Origin: Hybos culiciformis | Taxonomy: Eukaryota; Arthropoda; Insecta; Diptera; Hybotidae | DNA: 64,000 nucleotides | Reading direction: 5' to 3' | Assembly: GCA_964007475.1 (NCBI GenBank) | Contig: OZ023274.1 | Location: 97,411,322 to 97,475,321, forward strand | Part shown: positions 13,201-28,766 of the stretch, piece by piece | Layout of the letters: every line of letters begins with the position of its first letter | Numbering within the stretch: position 1 is the stretch's first letter | Notes under the pieces: generated by a model | What the model was told of the DNA's origin: nothing | Seen by the model: only the letters and a program-made list of their open reading frames with translations | Databases searched by the model: none | Program-made: the position numbers and the translations under genes

Positions 13201-15144
13201 TTATATACTTTATGTTGAGGCTAAAAGAATCTGATAAATTTAAAATTTTAATAGCAACACTTTCAAAAAATGAAAACTTATATTCTGGTGGATAATAATA
13301 TTGACAGATTAGTTTATTAGAGGCAACGACACTAAAATGTGATGTAGCCACAGTATTTTTTTCAATAAAAATTAACACATAAATTTTGTGCAACTCTCAA
13401 ATATTATATTAAAATTAAAATTTTCAAAATTGTTTTAAAACCCAAATATTTTATTTTGCTTACCTACGTTCCTACATAAACTATTATAATGTCCATATAA
13501 AACCTATTCTTAAATTATCATATATTTTTCATGCTATTTGATTTGAAATGGTAAATTACGCATTAAAAATGTGATGATATATGTAATATAGACAAAGCAG
13601 AAGTTTAAAAAAAAGACTAAAAAATTTATATCTGTCCAAAGATGCCTACATGTTTGACAACAAAAATTTCGGAAATTATTATAAATTTTTCATAAAAAGA
13701 GAATTCTAATGAATATCAAAGGAAAAATTAATGAAAGTTTCAAAATATTATTACAAAAAAAAAAAAAAATCTTATGTAGGTAGATACATCCCTAAATATA
13801 ATTTCCCCGTATTTCCTACAGAATTTATAATTTTTCAAGATTTTAATTTATATTTTGGAACAGAACTTAATAACTATTATTGAAGTAGGTATTCCGGGAA
13901 TATTTCATTTGATGATCTTAAATGGGTTTCGAATAATAAGTACCATCAGAGAAATATTCATTTTTAATTTTGATAAGGTATTTTTCACAATATTGGTAAA
14001 TTAAAGGTTTAAAAAGTTATTGCGCTTGAAAAATTGTTGATAACATAAGAATTTGAATTTTTTTCATAATTTTAATTTAAAAAGAACTTTGATGAATAAG
14101 TTCTTGGAACAATGATTTAGTTTATCTTTGATTTTGAACAGTTCATAGGTTTTTTCTATTATAAAGTTAAATTTGTTTATTTTATTTCGGATTTTGTTAA
14201 TTTGATTCGTTTGTAAAAAAAAATTAACGAAATTCTTAATTCTATATTTTTCATTAGCGTGAAAATAGAAAATTGCGTATTCAATAAATTTCATGAAAAT
14301 GGAAATTCCATTGGTTTTTTTTACAATTAAATCATAAATGACCCCTTTAATGAACAATTCTATATTATTCTTGAACTACGTCAAAAATTGGTCGCTTTTT
14401 ATTCAAATATGAAGATTATGTACACACATTAAATTTCCCAAAAAGCTTCTTTTTTCTTTTTTCTTTTTTTTTTTGGGTTAACATTCAAACTAAATAAAAA
14501 AAATATACATATTTATAAATTTAGGTAGTTTTTTTTTTTTTATATTTTTCGTTTGAAAATTATGTAATTATCGCATAATTAAATATAGCGTAAGTATATG
14601 TGAATGAAATCTGAATATAAAAAAAAAAAAGAAAAGGTTTATGATCGTGAACTTTAACTGTTTTCTATTCTTATTAATATTTCAAGTGAAATTAGTGAAG
14701 AAAAAAAAAATATAATTTGAATAAAGAATCATCATAATAAATGTACGTATATTAAAATATTTTAATTTCACCAAAGTGTGGAAAAAAAAATTATATATAC
14801 CTAGCCCTACATAAAGTTTTTAATTTAATAAAAAAAAATTATCAATTAATTCTCAATTTTATTGAAATGTTTGAAACGAAATATAAATCATAAGAATTGA
14901 TATTAAAATTATGATTTTAATCAAAATTTCTATCATCAAAAATTCAAAATTAATATCTGTATATAAGTAATAAAATAATTTCAACCAAAATTTATTAGAT
15001 TTTATTAGCTAGATAAAATTATTTCGAAACAAAATGTTAGAATTGCTGAATTTGAAGATTTCTTTAATTTGGCAACATTTCGCTTGATGATATTATTAAA
15101 TCAAGCTGTGAAACTTTTAGAATATTTTTAATGATTAGTTCATT
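10298..15144. other. AT-rich intergenic DNA
   Basis: No recognisable gene, RNA or element. Open frames of 60-97 codons are low-complexity and lack family motifs. Confidence 0.4.
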
Positions 15145-15152
15145 AATTTTCT

Positions 15153-15410
15153 CATGGGCGGATTTACACATTTGCCGCCTCTAGGCACTATTAAAAAAAA
15201 TATCGGAAAAAACACATTAAAAAAAATACATTTAACTTCAACATGACATAAAAATTAGTTTGAGGAGATTTTGAACTCTTAGCCTTAACCGATTCTAAAA
15301 AGTTTTATACTATTTTAAAGTCCGAAATTTTTTTTTATTAAATTTTGCCGCCCATTAAATTTTGCCGCCCTAGGCTAGAGCCTAGTGTGCCTATTCGTAA
15401 ATCCATCACT
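15153..15410. mobile_element. Old hAT-type MITE
   Basis: The left end begins CATGGGCGGATTTAC and the right end, reverse-complemented, begins AGTGATGGATTTACG. Both lead into TAGGCAC and GGCGGCAAA blocks in inverted orientation. The flanking octamers are AATTTTCT (15145-15152) and TATTTTCT (15411-15418), 7 of 8 identical, as for a decayed 8-bp hAT target duplication. Inside the right half the 17-bp unit ATTAAATTTTGCCGCCC is tandemly doubled around 15338-15372. No protein is encoded. hAT elements with a GGGCGGATTTAC-type end are familiar from many animals, so this is probably a degraded family member. Confidence 0.65.
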
Positions 15411-15418
15411 TATTTTCT

Positions 15419-18267
15419 GTTAACAGAGCTCCGAAAATGCTTTCAAATACATACAATTTTTTTTTATTTATCAACAATTATCAGAATGACGATCGAATTT
15501 TTTCGACAATTAATTATCAATAATGTATATAATTATTTTGACAACAAATACTTCTATAATTTTAGTAAACTTATATTTTTGTATTTATTTTAAAATAACA
15601 TAAAAAATAATCTTATTATAGTTGCTGGTTCCTTTCTCATTGCTAAACTATAGATATATATGTATAATTGTATATAGAGTTTTTCTGACTGTGATACAAT
15701 TTTGACGGTTGTGAAATAACGAATCATTTATTGTAATAAAAACAAACAATTTTTAAATAAATATAAACATATTTATTAAGTATATACACAAAAGGATGAG
15801 ATAAATAAAGTATCTTATAAAAAAAAAAAGATTCATGATTAAGAAACAAAATTTTAAGTTCGATTATAGGTATTTTTTGTTTATTATTTAAATTTTCTTT
15901 GTTACACCAAATAAATTTCATTTTCCTTTATTTTCATTTTTTTTCATTTTTATATAAATAATCTTAATAAATTGTTTTGAATTCGAATTTAAAATAAAAA
16001 AAATAAAAAATTTATATTTTTTACCTTCAAAAGCTTTTTTTGTTTTATGATTATTTGTTTGAATTTTGTGCTTTTCGCTATTTTCTGTTTGTTTTTTCGC
16101 GTCTTCAATTTTTTTAAAAAATTATTATTATTATTATTATAATTTTTTTTTTGAATGATCAAATTTAATTTTAGAAATTTATATTAAAAAAAAAAAAAAA
16201 AAATTCTTTTAATTATTATTTATTTTAATTTTTGTGTATTATTTTGTGTGCGATGCGAACTTTAAATTACCGCAGAAATATATAGAATTTTTTTTTTCTC
16301 AAAATTTGTTAAAAAAGAAAATTATAAAATCGGTATTTTTAAATTTTCTCGAAAAAAAAAATTTATATTTTCTTTCTTTAAGATAATTTTAAAAATAATT
16401 TTCTTTTAAAAAATTTATTTCTTAAAAATTATATAATTTTAAAAAAAAAATTATTTTACTTATTTAGAGAAACAAACAAAATTCTAACTATATAAATTTA
16501 ATAATTAGTTATATATATAGGTATAATTTTAACCGCCAATATACTTTGGAGAAAAATAAGACTAAGTAAATATACTTCTTTTTTTTTTTTTATTATTCTT
16601 GTTAACTTTCTTTTTCTTTTTTTTTTTTTTTAAATTTATTTATTTTTATTTTTGACCGTAACTAAAAATTTCTATATCTTTCCGTTGAGAGTGTCAAAGT
16701 AAAACTGCAATTTTTAAGTAAGACACATAAAAAAAAAAACGTACATTTTGGATGAAATTTTTCAAAATAACAAAAAAAAAAAAAATTATATTCTTAAAAT
16801 AAATTTCACCACAAACAAAAAACATACATTTTACACACAAAATTAATGTTGAAATTAATTTTTTATTAGGAGTGAAATACAAAAAAAAAAAAATACTTTA
16901 TTGAATTTGTTTTTCATTTTATTTTGTTGCGCTACAAAGCCATTCAATAAAAAGATGTCCATTAAATTTATAGATGTTAGTGACATATAATATTTTAGTT
17001 TATAGACATTATGTTAAAAATATGTTTTTATTTTTTTTTTAAATCTGAGATACTTTATGTATAGTCGAGATACTTTATGCGGATACTTTATGCGGAGCCT
17101 TCCAGACTAAGATTCGAGATATTGTATATGGGATTCTGCCTCATACATAAACATAGTACATAATGACATGACATTTCCTTTTTTTATTTGAAATAAATTT
17201 TCAAAATCAAAAATTATTTTAACATTAATCAGCATCCTAGATACACAAATCAGTACTAACATAAATCTTGTAAATTGTGCAATAAGCTCAAAATCGAAGT
17301 TTCTACTGTTTTAAGGTTCTATTTTTTACATATTTAATCTTCTAATATCTGGGAGTTGTTGCAAAAAAATGAGTTGTTGAAATCATTAATGATCCACTAG
17401 GATTAATTATTTCATTATTCCAGAAAAAATTATATAAAAATAATTTTCTTAAGAGAAAGGTCTATTCGAGAAGTAAAAGTTAAACTATAACTACGTAACG
17501 TTTTCAACAGATAATATATGCAAGTTAACGCTAAAAACTGTAATATACAAATATCTAAATATCTATCTCCCTAAATATTATCCTCTCTTGGATTTTTGAA
17601 TTAAGGCTTTTTCAACAGTGTTGTGAATTCAGTTTATTCTAATAGTTTTTTCCCATATATCAAAGCAAGACTACAATTATAAATCTTTTCGTTCTTTTTT
17701 TTTGTGTAAAATTATATTATTACCGTATATTTTTACAAACATACTTTTCATTCATTTTTCATAAAGTAAATAAGAACAACAAAAAAAAAATTAAAATGAA
17801 AATATTTTTGTATTTGTGTTTCAGCTGTTTTATTTTTAAAAATTATTAAGTTTTTCATTGTACATACGCTCACAAAATAAATATATAGTGGTGAAAATAT
17901 GCACAAAAGTATATATATTGTTATATACCATATACACAAAAGCAACAAACATATTTAAATAATTTATTATGTTATTGTATAGGTGATTTCATAAAAACGT
18001 AAAATATATATGAAATATAAATGTATCTTAAAAAAAAAAAAGTATCTTAAAAATACATCTCAGGACTTTTATTATAATATTACTTATATTATTCAGATGT
18101 AAGATGTAAGATCATTGAATTTTTTTAAACGAGTTGAGTAATGAAAATTCATATATTTTCCAATATGAAAATTTTCACACTTTTCATCAGATAAAAAATT
18201 ATTCATAATATAATGAAAATTTTTCGTTGAATATTCAAATATGTATTTGTAGATTTTTGTATAGAGG

Positions 18268-18299
<32 letters not shown>

Positions 18300-21200
18300 T
18301 TTTTTTAGAATAATTGATAGAAAATTTTATTTTTGTACGAATTGAAAAGAATAAAAAAAATAAATGACAATGTCTGGCTCACGGTGCGTTGTTGGAAATT
18401 TGTGAAATAAAATTCGAAAAAAAAAATTATGACGTATTGTTTTTATTGTAGGTACGATTTTTTTCATGATTACATTAATTTTTATTTTTTTTTGAATAAA
18501 ATGCGAAAGGGGGTTATAAAATTAATAGATTCTATGTATTGTATAAATTTTTTGTGTACATACATATTGTATGTAGATACTATGTATATATATTTTTTTT
18601 TGAAATTTTACTAAAATTAATTTTTTTTACACACGCGGTGCGTTTTAAAGAAAAGCGCATACAAAATAATCAAAGACACGTTTTTTGTTTACAAACATAA
18701 CATAATTTTATACGAAAGGGTTGCATCTAAGACCCTTTGGGGTAGTCTTTTCTAGTTTTGTATATACATAAATATTAAATAAGGATATGATGTTAATAAA
18801 CAAAAATTATATTGAACTAAAAAATTTAATAAAGAATTTTTATTTAATTTTAGCTAGAAATTTACTTAGAAATAGAAAATATAGATAATCATATTTCTGG
18901 AAGCTGTCTAAAAGACAAATTCTTAAAAATAATTTTTATTTTAATATAAAATTAATTTTGATGATATTAATTTCGTTGAATTCGTATCATCTCAATTTAC
19001 ATACGAACCTACATTTATTAAAAATCGGAAAAATAAATCATAAGTAATTATTGAGAGATTGATGCTGTTTTCTGTGTACTAAAATAATCTTCAGATGATT
19101 CATAAAAGATTGAAAAAAAAAAAAATATTTTGTTAATGTCAATATTATTTGTTTTGTTTTATAAAAGAAAATAATTTATTCGATGAAGAATTTTTTTTTT
19201 TAAATTTTATTATAATTTCTGAGAGTGATATAAATATTAATCGAAAAAGATAACTATTATTTAATTGTTATATTGAGTGTTAAGTTATAAAGATCGCAAC
19301 ATTTCATATTATAAATACGACATATTCGCTTCAATTACAAAATTAAATAAAACAAAAAAGTTTTAAGAACAAAAGTAACGCAAAGCATTTAATATTGATC
19401 AGAAAATTTTTAATTTATTTTATTTTTCACGCACTACTGAACAAAAAAAAAAGTAAAATTAATGAGAATATAAATTTTTTTTTTAATTATCTAAATCTCT
19501 AAATCCATTCTAAATGGCTATATAATTGCATATAAAATGTATGCTTACATATACATGATATATGTAGAGTAAGTATTTCAAAATAATATATTGTGAACTT
19601 AGTGCTAAAACCATTCGACAAGTTTCCCAAAACGCCGGAATCAACTTAGATGAAATTTGTTCCAGTTGTTATCACGAAAAATTAGAAAGAATAATTTTCT
19701 GTAAGAAAACTAGATGTTAGATTGAATCACTGATTAAACATATCAGGATCTTTTTTTATTATTATATTCACTGCAAATTTCACTAGGTCTCCTGCAACAT
19801 TATTTACATATGCTGTCGATCCATGCATATAGGTTTCACTAAATTTATTAAAAAAAAAAGCGATATCAAGGTTAACTATCATACATAAATTTTATATTTT
19901 CCTAATTTCTGTTTTTAGCCCAAAACATTGTTTTTTACATTAAATTAATTACCTTAAACAAGACCACCCTATCTCTGTTTTATAGATTTTATGAATTATA
20001 ATATTTACTTTGGTCAATAACATAAAAAAAAGTTCTTTTCATTTTTACAAAAATACAATAAAATTTCTAACTTATTTTGTCTACCATAGTAATTATTTAA
20101 TGAAAAAAAAAATTGAAAAATTGTTAAAAGTTATAACGAGTTAGTTTTGATTTCGGTTTAGTATTTAATTTTAGGACATATAAATATATATGGTAAAAAG
20201 AAAAATTTAGCGCTATTTTTCCTTGCTGTGACAAGAAGCTAATCTTGCTATAGTTATCCACTAGTTTGATTTGATCTACATATTTATGTAAATCAGCGTC
20301 CCGTAACCTGCGTCAGTTAACCTGGAGCGAAATGGGCCGTTTGCTTTGGGTCCCTTGTGATAAAAGGACTTAAAGAGCAAACAAATATCTCATGAACGGT
20401 CTATCGTTGCATCCATCGTAGCATCGACAAAAATTTCTCGATATCTCTCTGTTTATTTTAATAGACTCACAAACAAAAAAGTTTATAATGTCAAAATTTT
20501 AATATAGGTCTAGTAAATAAAATTATTGGTCTACTAATTACAATTATTATTGATCGATATAAAATGATAAAATAAAATTTAAAAAAAAATTATCAAAATG
20601 ACGAAGTGATTTGGATCATAATTATAATATGATCTGGTTGAAACAAAGGTAGTCATCAAGCGTACAAACGTTTATAACAAAATTATCATTATTCACATAC
20701 CGTCGAAATTAAATTAGGATATTACGACATAACATATTATTCTTTTTGTTCCTATAAACGAAGGTAGTAGTAAAGGTAGCACATTTTTTTATTTAATTTA
20801 ATTTTTTTTTTTCAATATTTTTATTTACACTGTAAATATGCGCGCAGTCTAAAAATGTTGGTCTATTTTCACATATAGGAAATAATAAATAAATTAATTA
20901 TTAATGAGGGCATAATGATAAATAACCCTTAATATCCTTATTTAAAAAAAAAAAACAAAAGAAAGCATTGAGTCCGTTGATTCTATCAAAATTTTAGATT
21001 ATACCTAATTTTAGAATGATAATTAGCAAATTAGCTTTTACATTTTTGGAAACAAGAATAAGATTAGATTTAAAAATACTGAAATATAGTGTCGCAGAAT
21101 TATTCTCTATCATATAGGATGAAATAAGTTTTCTAAATAAGATATAAGTACAAGCTAGTAGGATCTAATTCCTAAATCGCATTTTTACTTGCAAGGAAGT

Positions 21201-22593
21201 ATTTAAAAAAAAGTATCTAACAGTTTGACCCAATAGAAACTGCTGTGCAAGGTTTTATGAACATGTAAGTTTTCTAGTGCTGAATATGTAATTTTCGATC
21301 ATGAAGTATATTTTGAAATCAAATACTATTAAACACCTGAATTGTTAAACTAAATTAAACATAATTGGTTTGTAGTAGAAATTTCTAAAATTTTTGTCAT
21401 ACTAATGAGAACACTATAGAGTCATGGTCGAATTCCTGTGATTTTCATTTGAAATAAATATTAACCATTGCCATTTTATCTTATTTCCGTTTTATATTAA
21501 AATATTCTAGTCTTGAAAATATGTGATAATACTTATTCTATAATTTTTATGTAAAATTAAAAATTGTGTAGAGGTACATAATTGGGAAAAAGTTGTGTAA
21601 AATAAAAATAATTGACATTCCATCGTTGGTATAATATATATTGAGTTGTCAGCGACATTCGCCAATTGTTTTTTGGTAACTTAAATGCTCTAAATTTAAT
21701 GAATTAATTTTTTACAAAGGCCATCGGTTTAAGTCGACATTTAGCTTCAGCACCATTGAATATTAATTAATAATAACAAACGCAAATAAAATGATGATAA
21801 ATAGACATCATTACAAAAAAATCAAAAATTCAAAAACCTTTGACAAATGTTTTAAAAATTAGATACATTTAATAGGTATTAAGAAAACTGTATTATAAAC
21901 TAACTAAGAAACCCTCGTTCTTTGCCAATCCTAAGAAACTCTTATAGTTGTTGAATATGTAATTAACAGTTGGATTCATGGTCACCAAAGGTTGAACTGA
22001 CTTCAGATATTTTCGAAAAACTAAAATGTCCTGTATGTCCTTTTTTATTTAAATAAAAAAATATGGTCAACGCATAAACGAATAAAAAAAATTGGAAAAT
22101 TTCATTTCTGTATTCCTGTATTTTGTTCGATGTAGTTCCTACATTTTACATCTAGTGGCTTTCAAATTAAAATTAATAAAGCTAAATTTAAAAATATCAA
22201 AACGGTTGCAGACAAGAACTACAGAACATTACAATTTTATCTTAAGGCTTTGTAAAGTTGATTGCAATTTCTTTATTTATTCGGCTATTTAAGTGTGCTG
22301 TGCTCCATTCATATTCACAACTGTTTTGCTTTGAGGGTTTATTTTACTGCGCGGCGACAAATTTTGTTTTGTTTTGTTCTGAAGTTTATAATAAAAACAA
22401 ATAAATACCTTACTTTACTTTTACAAACAACTTACCTAATTATAAAAATAAAATACAAAATATTTTTTTATTAAACGTTTTTATTATTTTTCTCCGATTT
22501 CTTGGTTGTTCTGTTGTTTGCTTTTTTCAATTCGATTTTAAATATAGATTTCTTAAAAATTTTATATTTAATTAATTTTTGGAATTACATATT
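15419..22593. other. AT-rich intergenic DNA upstream of XAB2
   Basis: I see no gene. ATT microsatellites lie at 16121-16140 and 18269-18299. Short tandem units ATACTTTATG occur near 17048-17096. A less AT-rich patch without coding potential lies at 20281-20460. The last few hundred bases probably hold the XAB2 promoter and 5' UTR, with no clear core motif. Confidence 0.4.
18269..18299. repeat. (ATT)n microsatellite
   Basis: About ten uninterrupted ATT units followed by a T run. Confidence 0.9.
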
Positions 22594-25570
22594 ATGTCCA
22601 CTTCCACTGAATTGAATATTGATATGGATTGGGTAAGTGTGGTGCTATTAAAATAATCAGAACTTCAGAATAGAAATTCAGAATTATCAGAAATATCCAT
22701 TTTTTTTACTTTGTTATTTTTAAACTATCGATATCGAATGGAATTCATCATTCATTTCGTTAAAAATAAAAACACTTACTTCTATTTATTTGAATAGGGG
22801 TTTAATCAGAGTTAAAAGTTTTTTTCAGAAATTTAATTTTTTAGCTAGATAGTTAAGCAAGTAGGTAGCTACGACAAAATTGAAAATTGAATCAAAATTT
22901 TTATTTTTATTTAAGAATGAAGAAGATCTTCCGTATGAGGAGGAAATACTGCGAAACGCTTATTCAGTTAAGCATTGGCTACGTTATATAGATCATAAAT
23001 CGAAAGCAGCAAATTACGGTGTTAATATTGTTTATGAAAGAGCACTCAAAGAATTACCTGGCTCATATAAAATTTGGTACAATTATTTGAAGACGAGAAG
23101 GAGACAAATTCGTGGAAAATGTATTATATCAGAGCCAATGTACGAAGAAGTTAATAATTGCTTTGAAAGAGCTCTAGTTTTTATGCATAAAATGCCAAGA
23201 ATATGGATGGATTATGGTGAATTTATGACATTACAGTGTAAAATAACAAGAACACGTCATGTTTTTGACAGAGCTTTAAGAGCGTTACCGGTAACACAAC
23301 ATCAAAGAATATGGCCATTGTATTTAGGTTTTTTGAAAAAATTTGATATATCCGAAACGGCTGTACGGGTGTACAGACGATATTTGAAACTTTGCCCTGA
23401 AGATGCCGAAGACTATATTGAATATTTAGAAAATGTTGGAAGATTAGATGAAGCTGCTCAACAATTAGCCAACATTGTTGATTACGAGAATTTTTCCTCC
23501 AAACATGGTAAATCAAATCATCAATTGTGGAATGAATTGTGTGAGATGATTTCAAAAAATCCTGATAAAGTACACTCATTGAATGTGGATGCAATTATCA
23601 GAGGTGGTTTGAGAAGGTAGTTATAAATTCTTTTACATTTCAATTAGAAATTTAATGATAAAACTTAATTAATTTTAGATACACTGATCAACTGGGACAT
23701 TTATGGAATTCTCTGGCTGACTATTACGTTCGAAGCGGTTTATTTGATCGAGCACGAGATATTTATGAAGAAGCTATTCAAACTGTAACTACAGTTAGGG
23801 ATTTCACACAAGTTTTCGATGCTTACGCACAGTTTGAAGAATTAAGTTTGAGTAAGCGAATGGAAGATGTTGCAAATGACCCTGAAGCGGCAGAAGAAGA
23901 TGACATTGACGTTGAGTTAAGATTGTCACGGTTTGAATATTTGATGGAGAGGCGTTTACTATTGCTAAACAGTGTTTTGTTACGTCAAAACCCACATAAT
24001 GTTCCTGAATGGCATAAGCGTGTCAAATTATATGAGTCCAAACCACATGAAATAATTAATACATACACTGAAGCTGTACAGACTGTTCAACCCAAATTAG
24101 CTGTAGGAAAACTGCACACCTTATGGGTCGAATTCGCAAAATTCTATGAAACAAATGGACAACTGGACGATGCGAGAATAGTTTTCGAGAGAGCAACCCA
24201 AGTAGAATTTGTTAAAGTTGATGAATTAAGCTCAGTTTGGTGTGAATGGGCTGAAATGGAAATTCGACAAGAAAATTACGAAGAAGCTTTAATATTAATG
24301 CAGAAAGCAACGGTAATGCCTAAAAGAAAAGTGGCCTATCATGATGAAACTGAAACGGTTCAAATGCGATTGTATAAAAGCTTGAAAGTTTGGTCAATGT
24401 ATGCTGACTTAGAAGAAAGCTTTGGTAAATAAAATTAAAGAATTGTAACACTTATGTATTTTATAATAATATTTTGTTTATTTTCTAGGTACATTTAAAA
24501 CTTGTAAAGCCGTTTATGATCGTATTCTAGACTTGAAAATTTGCACACCACAGATTATAATTAATTATGGCTTGTTTCTAGAAGAGCATAATTATTTTGA
24601 AGAAGCATTCCGAGCCTATGAAAAGGGAATTGCATTATTTAAATGGCCCAATGTTTTTGATATTTGGAATATATATTTAACAAAATTTTTGAAAAGATAT
24701 GATGGCGTTAAACTTGAAAGAGCTCGAGATTTATTCGAACAATGTTTAGAAAATTGTCCACCAGAACTTGCTAAATCCTTTTATTTACTTTATGCAAAAT
24801 TAGAAGAAGAGCACGGTTTAGCTAGACATGCAATGGCAGTTTATGACAGAGCTACATCTGCAGTCAAACCAGAAGAAATGTTTGATATGTACAATATTTA
24901 TGTGAAAAAAGCAGCAGAATTGTATGGTTTGCCTAGGACTCGACAAATATACGAAAAAGCAATTGAATCATTGCCAGAGGAAAATGCTAGAGAAATTTGT
25001 ATTAGATTCGCCGAAATGGAAACAAAACTAGGCGAGATCGATCGAGCTAGAGCTATATATGCTCATTGTAGTCAAATGTGTGACCCACGAATCACTGCCG
25101 AATTTTGGCAAACTTGGAAGGAATTTGAGATTCGTCATGGAAATGAGGACACAATGAGGGAAATGTTAAGAATTAAACGAAGTATTCAAGCAACCTATAA
25201 CACTCAAATTAACATGATGGCTGCTCAAATGATCAATTCATCTGGGAATCCAAATGGTGCCGAACCATCTCAAGATAGTATGCGATTACTTGAAGAAGCA
25301 GCGATGCAAAAAGAAAATATGTCAAATCAAAAACAGAATTCAAATATAATGTTTGTACGTGGGGAAACGCAAGGTTTGTCCGAAAAGGATAAAATTGTCA
25401 ACCCTGACGAAATAGATATTGGAGATAGTAGTGAAGATGACGAAGAAGCTCCTGAAAACGAAGATAATGATGTTATGATGAATAAAGTTGGAATTGAAAA
25501 ACAAACGGTCCCTGCAAAAGTTTTTGGTAGTCTTAAGAAATCTAGCGATCAAAGTGACGCTGAGGATTAA
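22594..25570 (+). CDS. XAB2: Pre-mRNA-splicing factor SYF1 / XPA-binding protein 2, complete
   Basis: Four exons join in frame to 855 residues: 22594-22632, 22916-23616, 23679-24424 and 24489-25570 (stop). All introns are GT-AG (283, 62 and 64 bp). The length equals that known for vertebrate XAB2. The protein is a chain of HAT (half-a-TPR) repeats. Segments such as NEEDLPYEEEILRN, VFMHKMPRIWMDYGEF, LRALPVTQHQRIWPLYL, NVDAIIRGGL, NSVLLRQNPH, TPQIIINYG, LFKWPNVFDIW and TYNTQINMMAAQM match the family closely. The tail is acidic (DSSEDDEEAPENED) and ends near VPAKVFGSL. Known role: scaffold of the Prp19/Aquarius intron-binding part of the spliceosome and partner of XPA in transcription-coupled repair, nuclear; the Drosophila orthologue is fandango. 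The start is a 13-codon first exon MSTSTELNIDMDW, a little divergent but in phase. It lies tail-to-tail with LANCL3. Confidence 0.97.
22726..22733. promoter_or_regulatory. DRE-like motif TATCGATA in XAB2 intron 1
   Basis: An exact palindromic TATCGATA lies 94 bp inside intron 1. In Drosophila this octamer binds DREF in promoters of housekeeping genes. It lies close enough to the start to act as a core-promoter element, but function here is inferred. Confidence 0.4.
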
Positions 25571-25701
25571 ATTTTTTTTCATAAATTAAATGTTTTTAAT
25601 TAAGAAAATTTTTTACAGCTTTGATACTTGTGGAACAATTTTATAACTATTTCGAATCGGGATTGGGAAAAATCTTATTTTATAATAATTTACAACCATT
25701 T

Positions 25702-25710
25702 TTTAATAAA
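25702..25710. terminator. Overlapping poly(A) signals of the convergent genes
   Basis: TTTAATAAA contains AATAAA on the plus strand (25705-25710), 135 bp after the XAB2 stop. It also contains ATTAAA on the minus strand (25707-25702), 109 bp after the LANCL3 stop. No better minus-strand signal lies between the two stops. The 3' UTRs probably overlap. Confidence 0.5.
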
Positions 25711-25815
25711 TAAGCATGTATTTCATAAATATAGAAGCTACGACAGTCTAATGAAAAATTTTAGCTTGTACTATATTATTATTGTGGGTATTCTAAAAAT
25801 AAGATAAATATATAA

Positions 25816-27666
<1,851 letters not shown>

Positions 27667-28027
27667 GTTATTTGTGAATTTAGCAAGAGAACTTAGATTC
27701 AATAAAATTGTACGAAATCGAAAAATGATTATTTCTTTTTATTTAATTACAATAACTTAAATATATTTTTTCTGTTTATTTTATTTTTTAGTATTTATTT
27801 CCAGTATAAATTATGTATTTGAAATTTAAATTTTTGAATACAAACTTTGTTAATAAATTTGTCGTAAAAAAATTACTTTGTTTTTTTTATTTTTATTTTC
27901 CGGCTTTTATGCTTCCTAATATGTTACTGCTGTCATCGCAGTGAATTTTGTTTCATGTTAGGGAATGACAACTATGTAATGCCCAACAACAGCGCTTTAG
28001 CATTACGTGCGAATGATACAATAATTG
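27667..28027. other. 5' flank of LANCL3
   Basis: This is the presumed 5' UTR and promoter of the minus-strand LANCL3 gene. No core promoter element is evident. Confidence 0.4.
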
Positions 28028-28030
28028 TTA

Positions 28031-28766
28031 TGCTAGAGATAGAGTCGACGTAATTCACGCGCGTGTACGCACGTAAAAAATCAAATTGTATGAAAATGTA
28101 TGAGACCGGCTATACGCAACGACGTAAAACGTAGCTTACGCGCGTAAAAGTTGAAATATTTTAACTTTCCCAGTATTTTACGCCGTACATTGTGGAAATC
28201 ATTTGTTTATAATTGTGTTGTTTATTTTGTTGTATTTAGAAAAAAAAAAATTTTACAAAAACAAATAATTATTTAATAAAATAAAAAGTTCATAAATATA
28301 ATTATATTCAAAAATAAAAATTAAATAATTATTTATTGCAAATTTATTAAAATTTTTTATGTTTTATTAAGTTATAAATAAATTAAAAAGCATTATAAAA
28401 ATATTACAAACAGAATATTTTTATAATGCTTTTTAATTTATTTATAACTTAATAAAACATAAAAAATTTTAATAAATTTGCAATAAATAATTATTTAATT
28501 TTTATTTTTGAATATAATTATATTTATGAACTTTTTTATTTTATTAAATACAATAATTAAAAACTAAAAGATAATAATTAAAAACTAAAATTACTTAAAA
28601 AAAATTTTAAAGAAAAAATAATAATTAAAATAAAAATTGGATGACATTTTTCTCTTTTGTTTTTCGCATGTGAACGGCGTTCAGCATAACAGGTAAAAAA
28701 ACAGGTTTTTTTTATTTTTTTTACGCGCGCATACGCGCGTGAATTACGTCGACTCTATCTCTAGCA
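28031..28766. mobile_element. 736-bp MITE with perfect 34-bp TIRs (PIF/Harbinger-like)
   Basis: The terminal inverted repeats 28031-28064 and 28733-28766 are identical over 34 bp, starting TGCTAGAGATAGAGTCGACG. They continue imperfectly for about 16 bp more. Both ends are flanked by TTA (28028-28030 and 28767-28769), the 3-bp duplication typical of PIF/Harbinger. The subterminal DNA is rich in ACGCGCGT-type CpG motifs, in sharp contrast to the region. No protein is encoded. The core is a large palindrome listed separately. The element lies in the roughly 1.7-kb space between the divergent LANCL3 and WASHC1 genes. The superfamily is tentative. Confidence 0.85.
28270..28550. repeat. Near-perfect 136-bp-arm palindrome with 8-bp loop
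   Basis: The arms 28270-28405 and 28414-28550 are reverse complements with only a single-base length difference in a T run. The spacer is ACAAACAG. The arms are almost pure A/T. They form the centre of the surrounding MITE. Such identity implies recent origin or ongoing correction. If transcribed, the RNA would fold into one long hairpin. Confidence 0.92.

Noticed and set aside
15345..15593. 82-codon plus-strand open frame
   Set aside because: Its start lies in the right arm of the hAT MITE and the remainder is A/T-run translation.
23223..23594. 123-codon minus-strand open frame inside XAB2 exon 2
   Set aside because: It is antisense to a strongly conserved HAT-repeat exon and has no family similarity.
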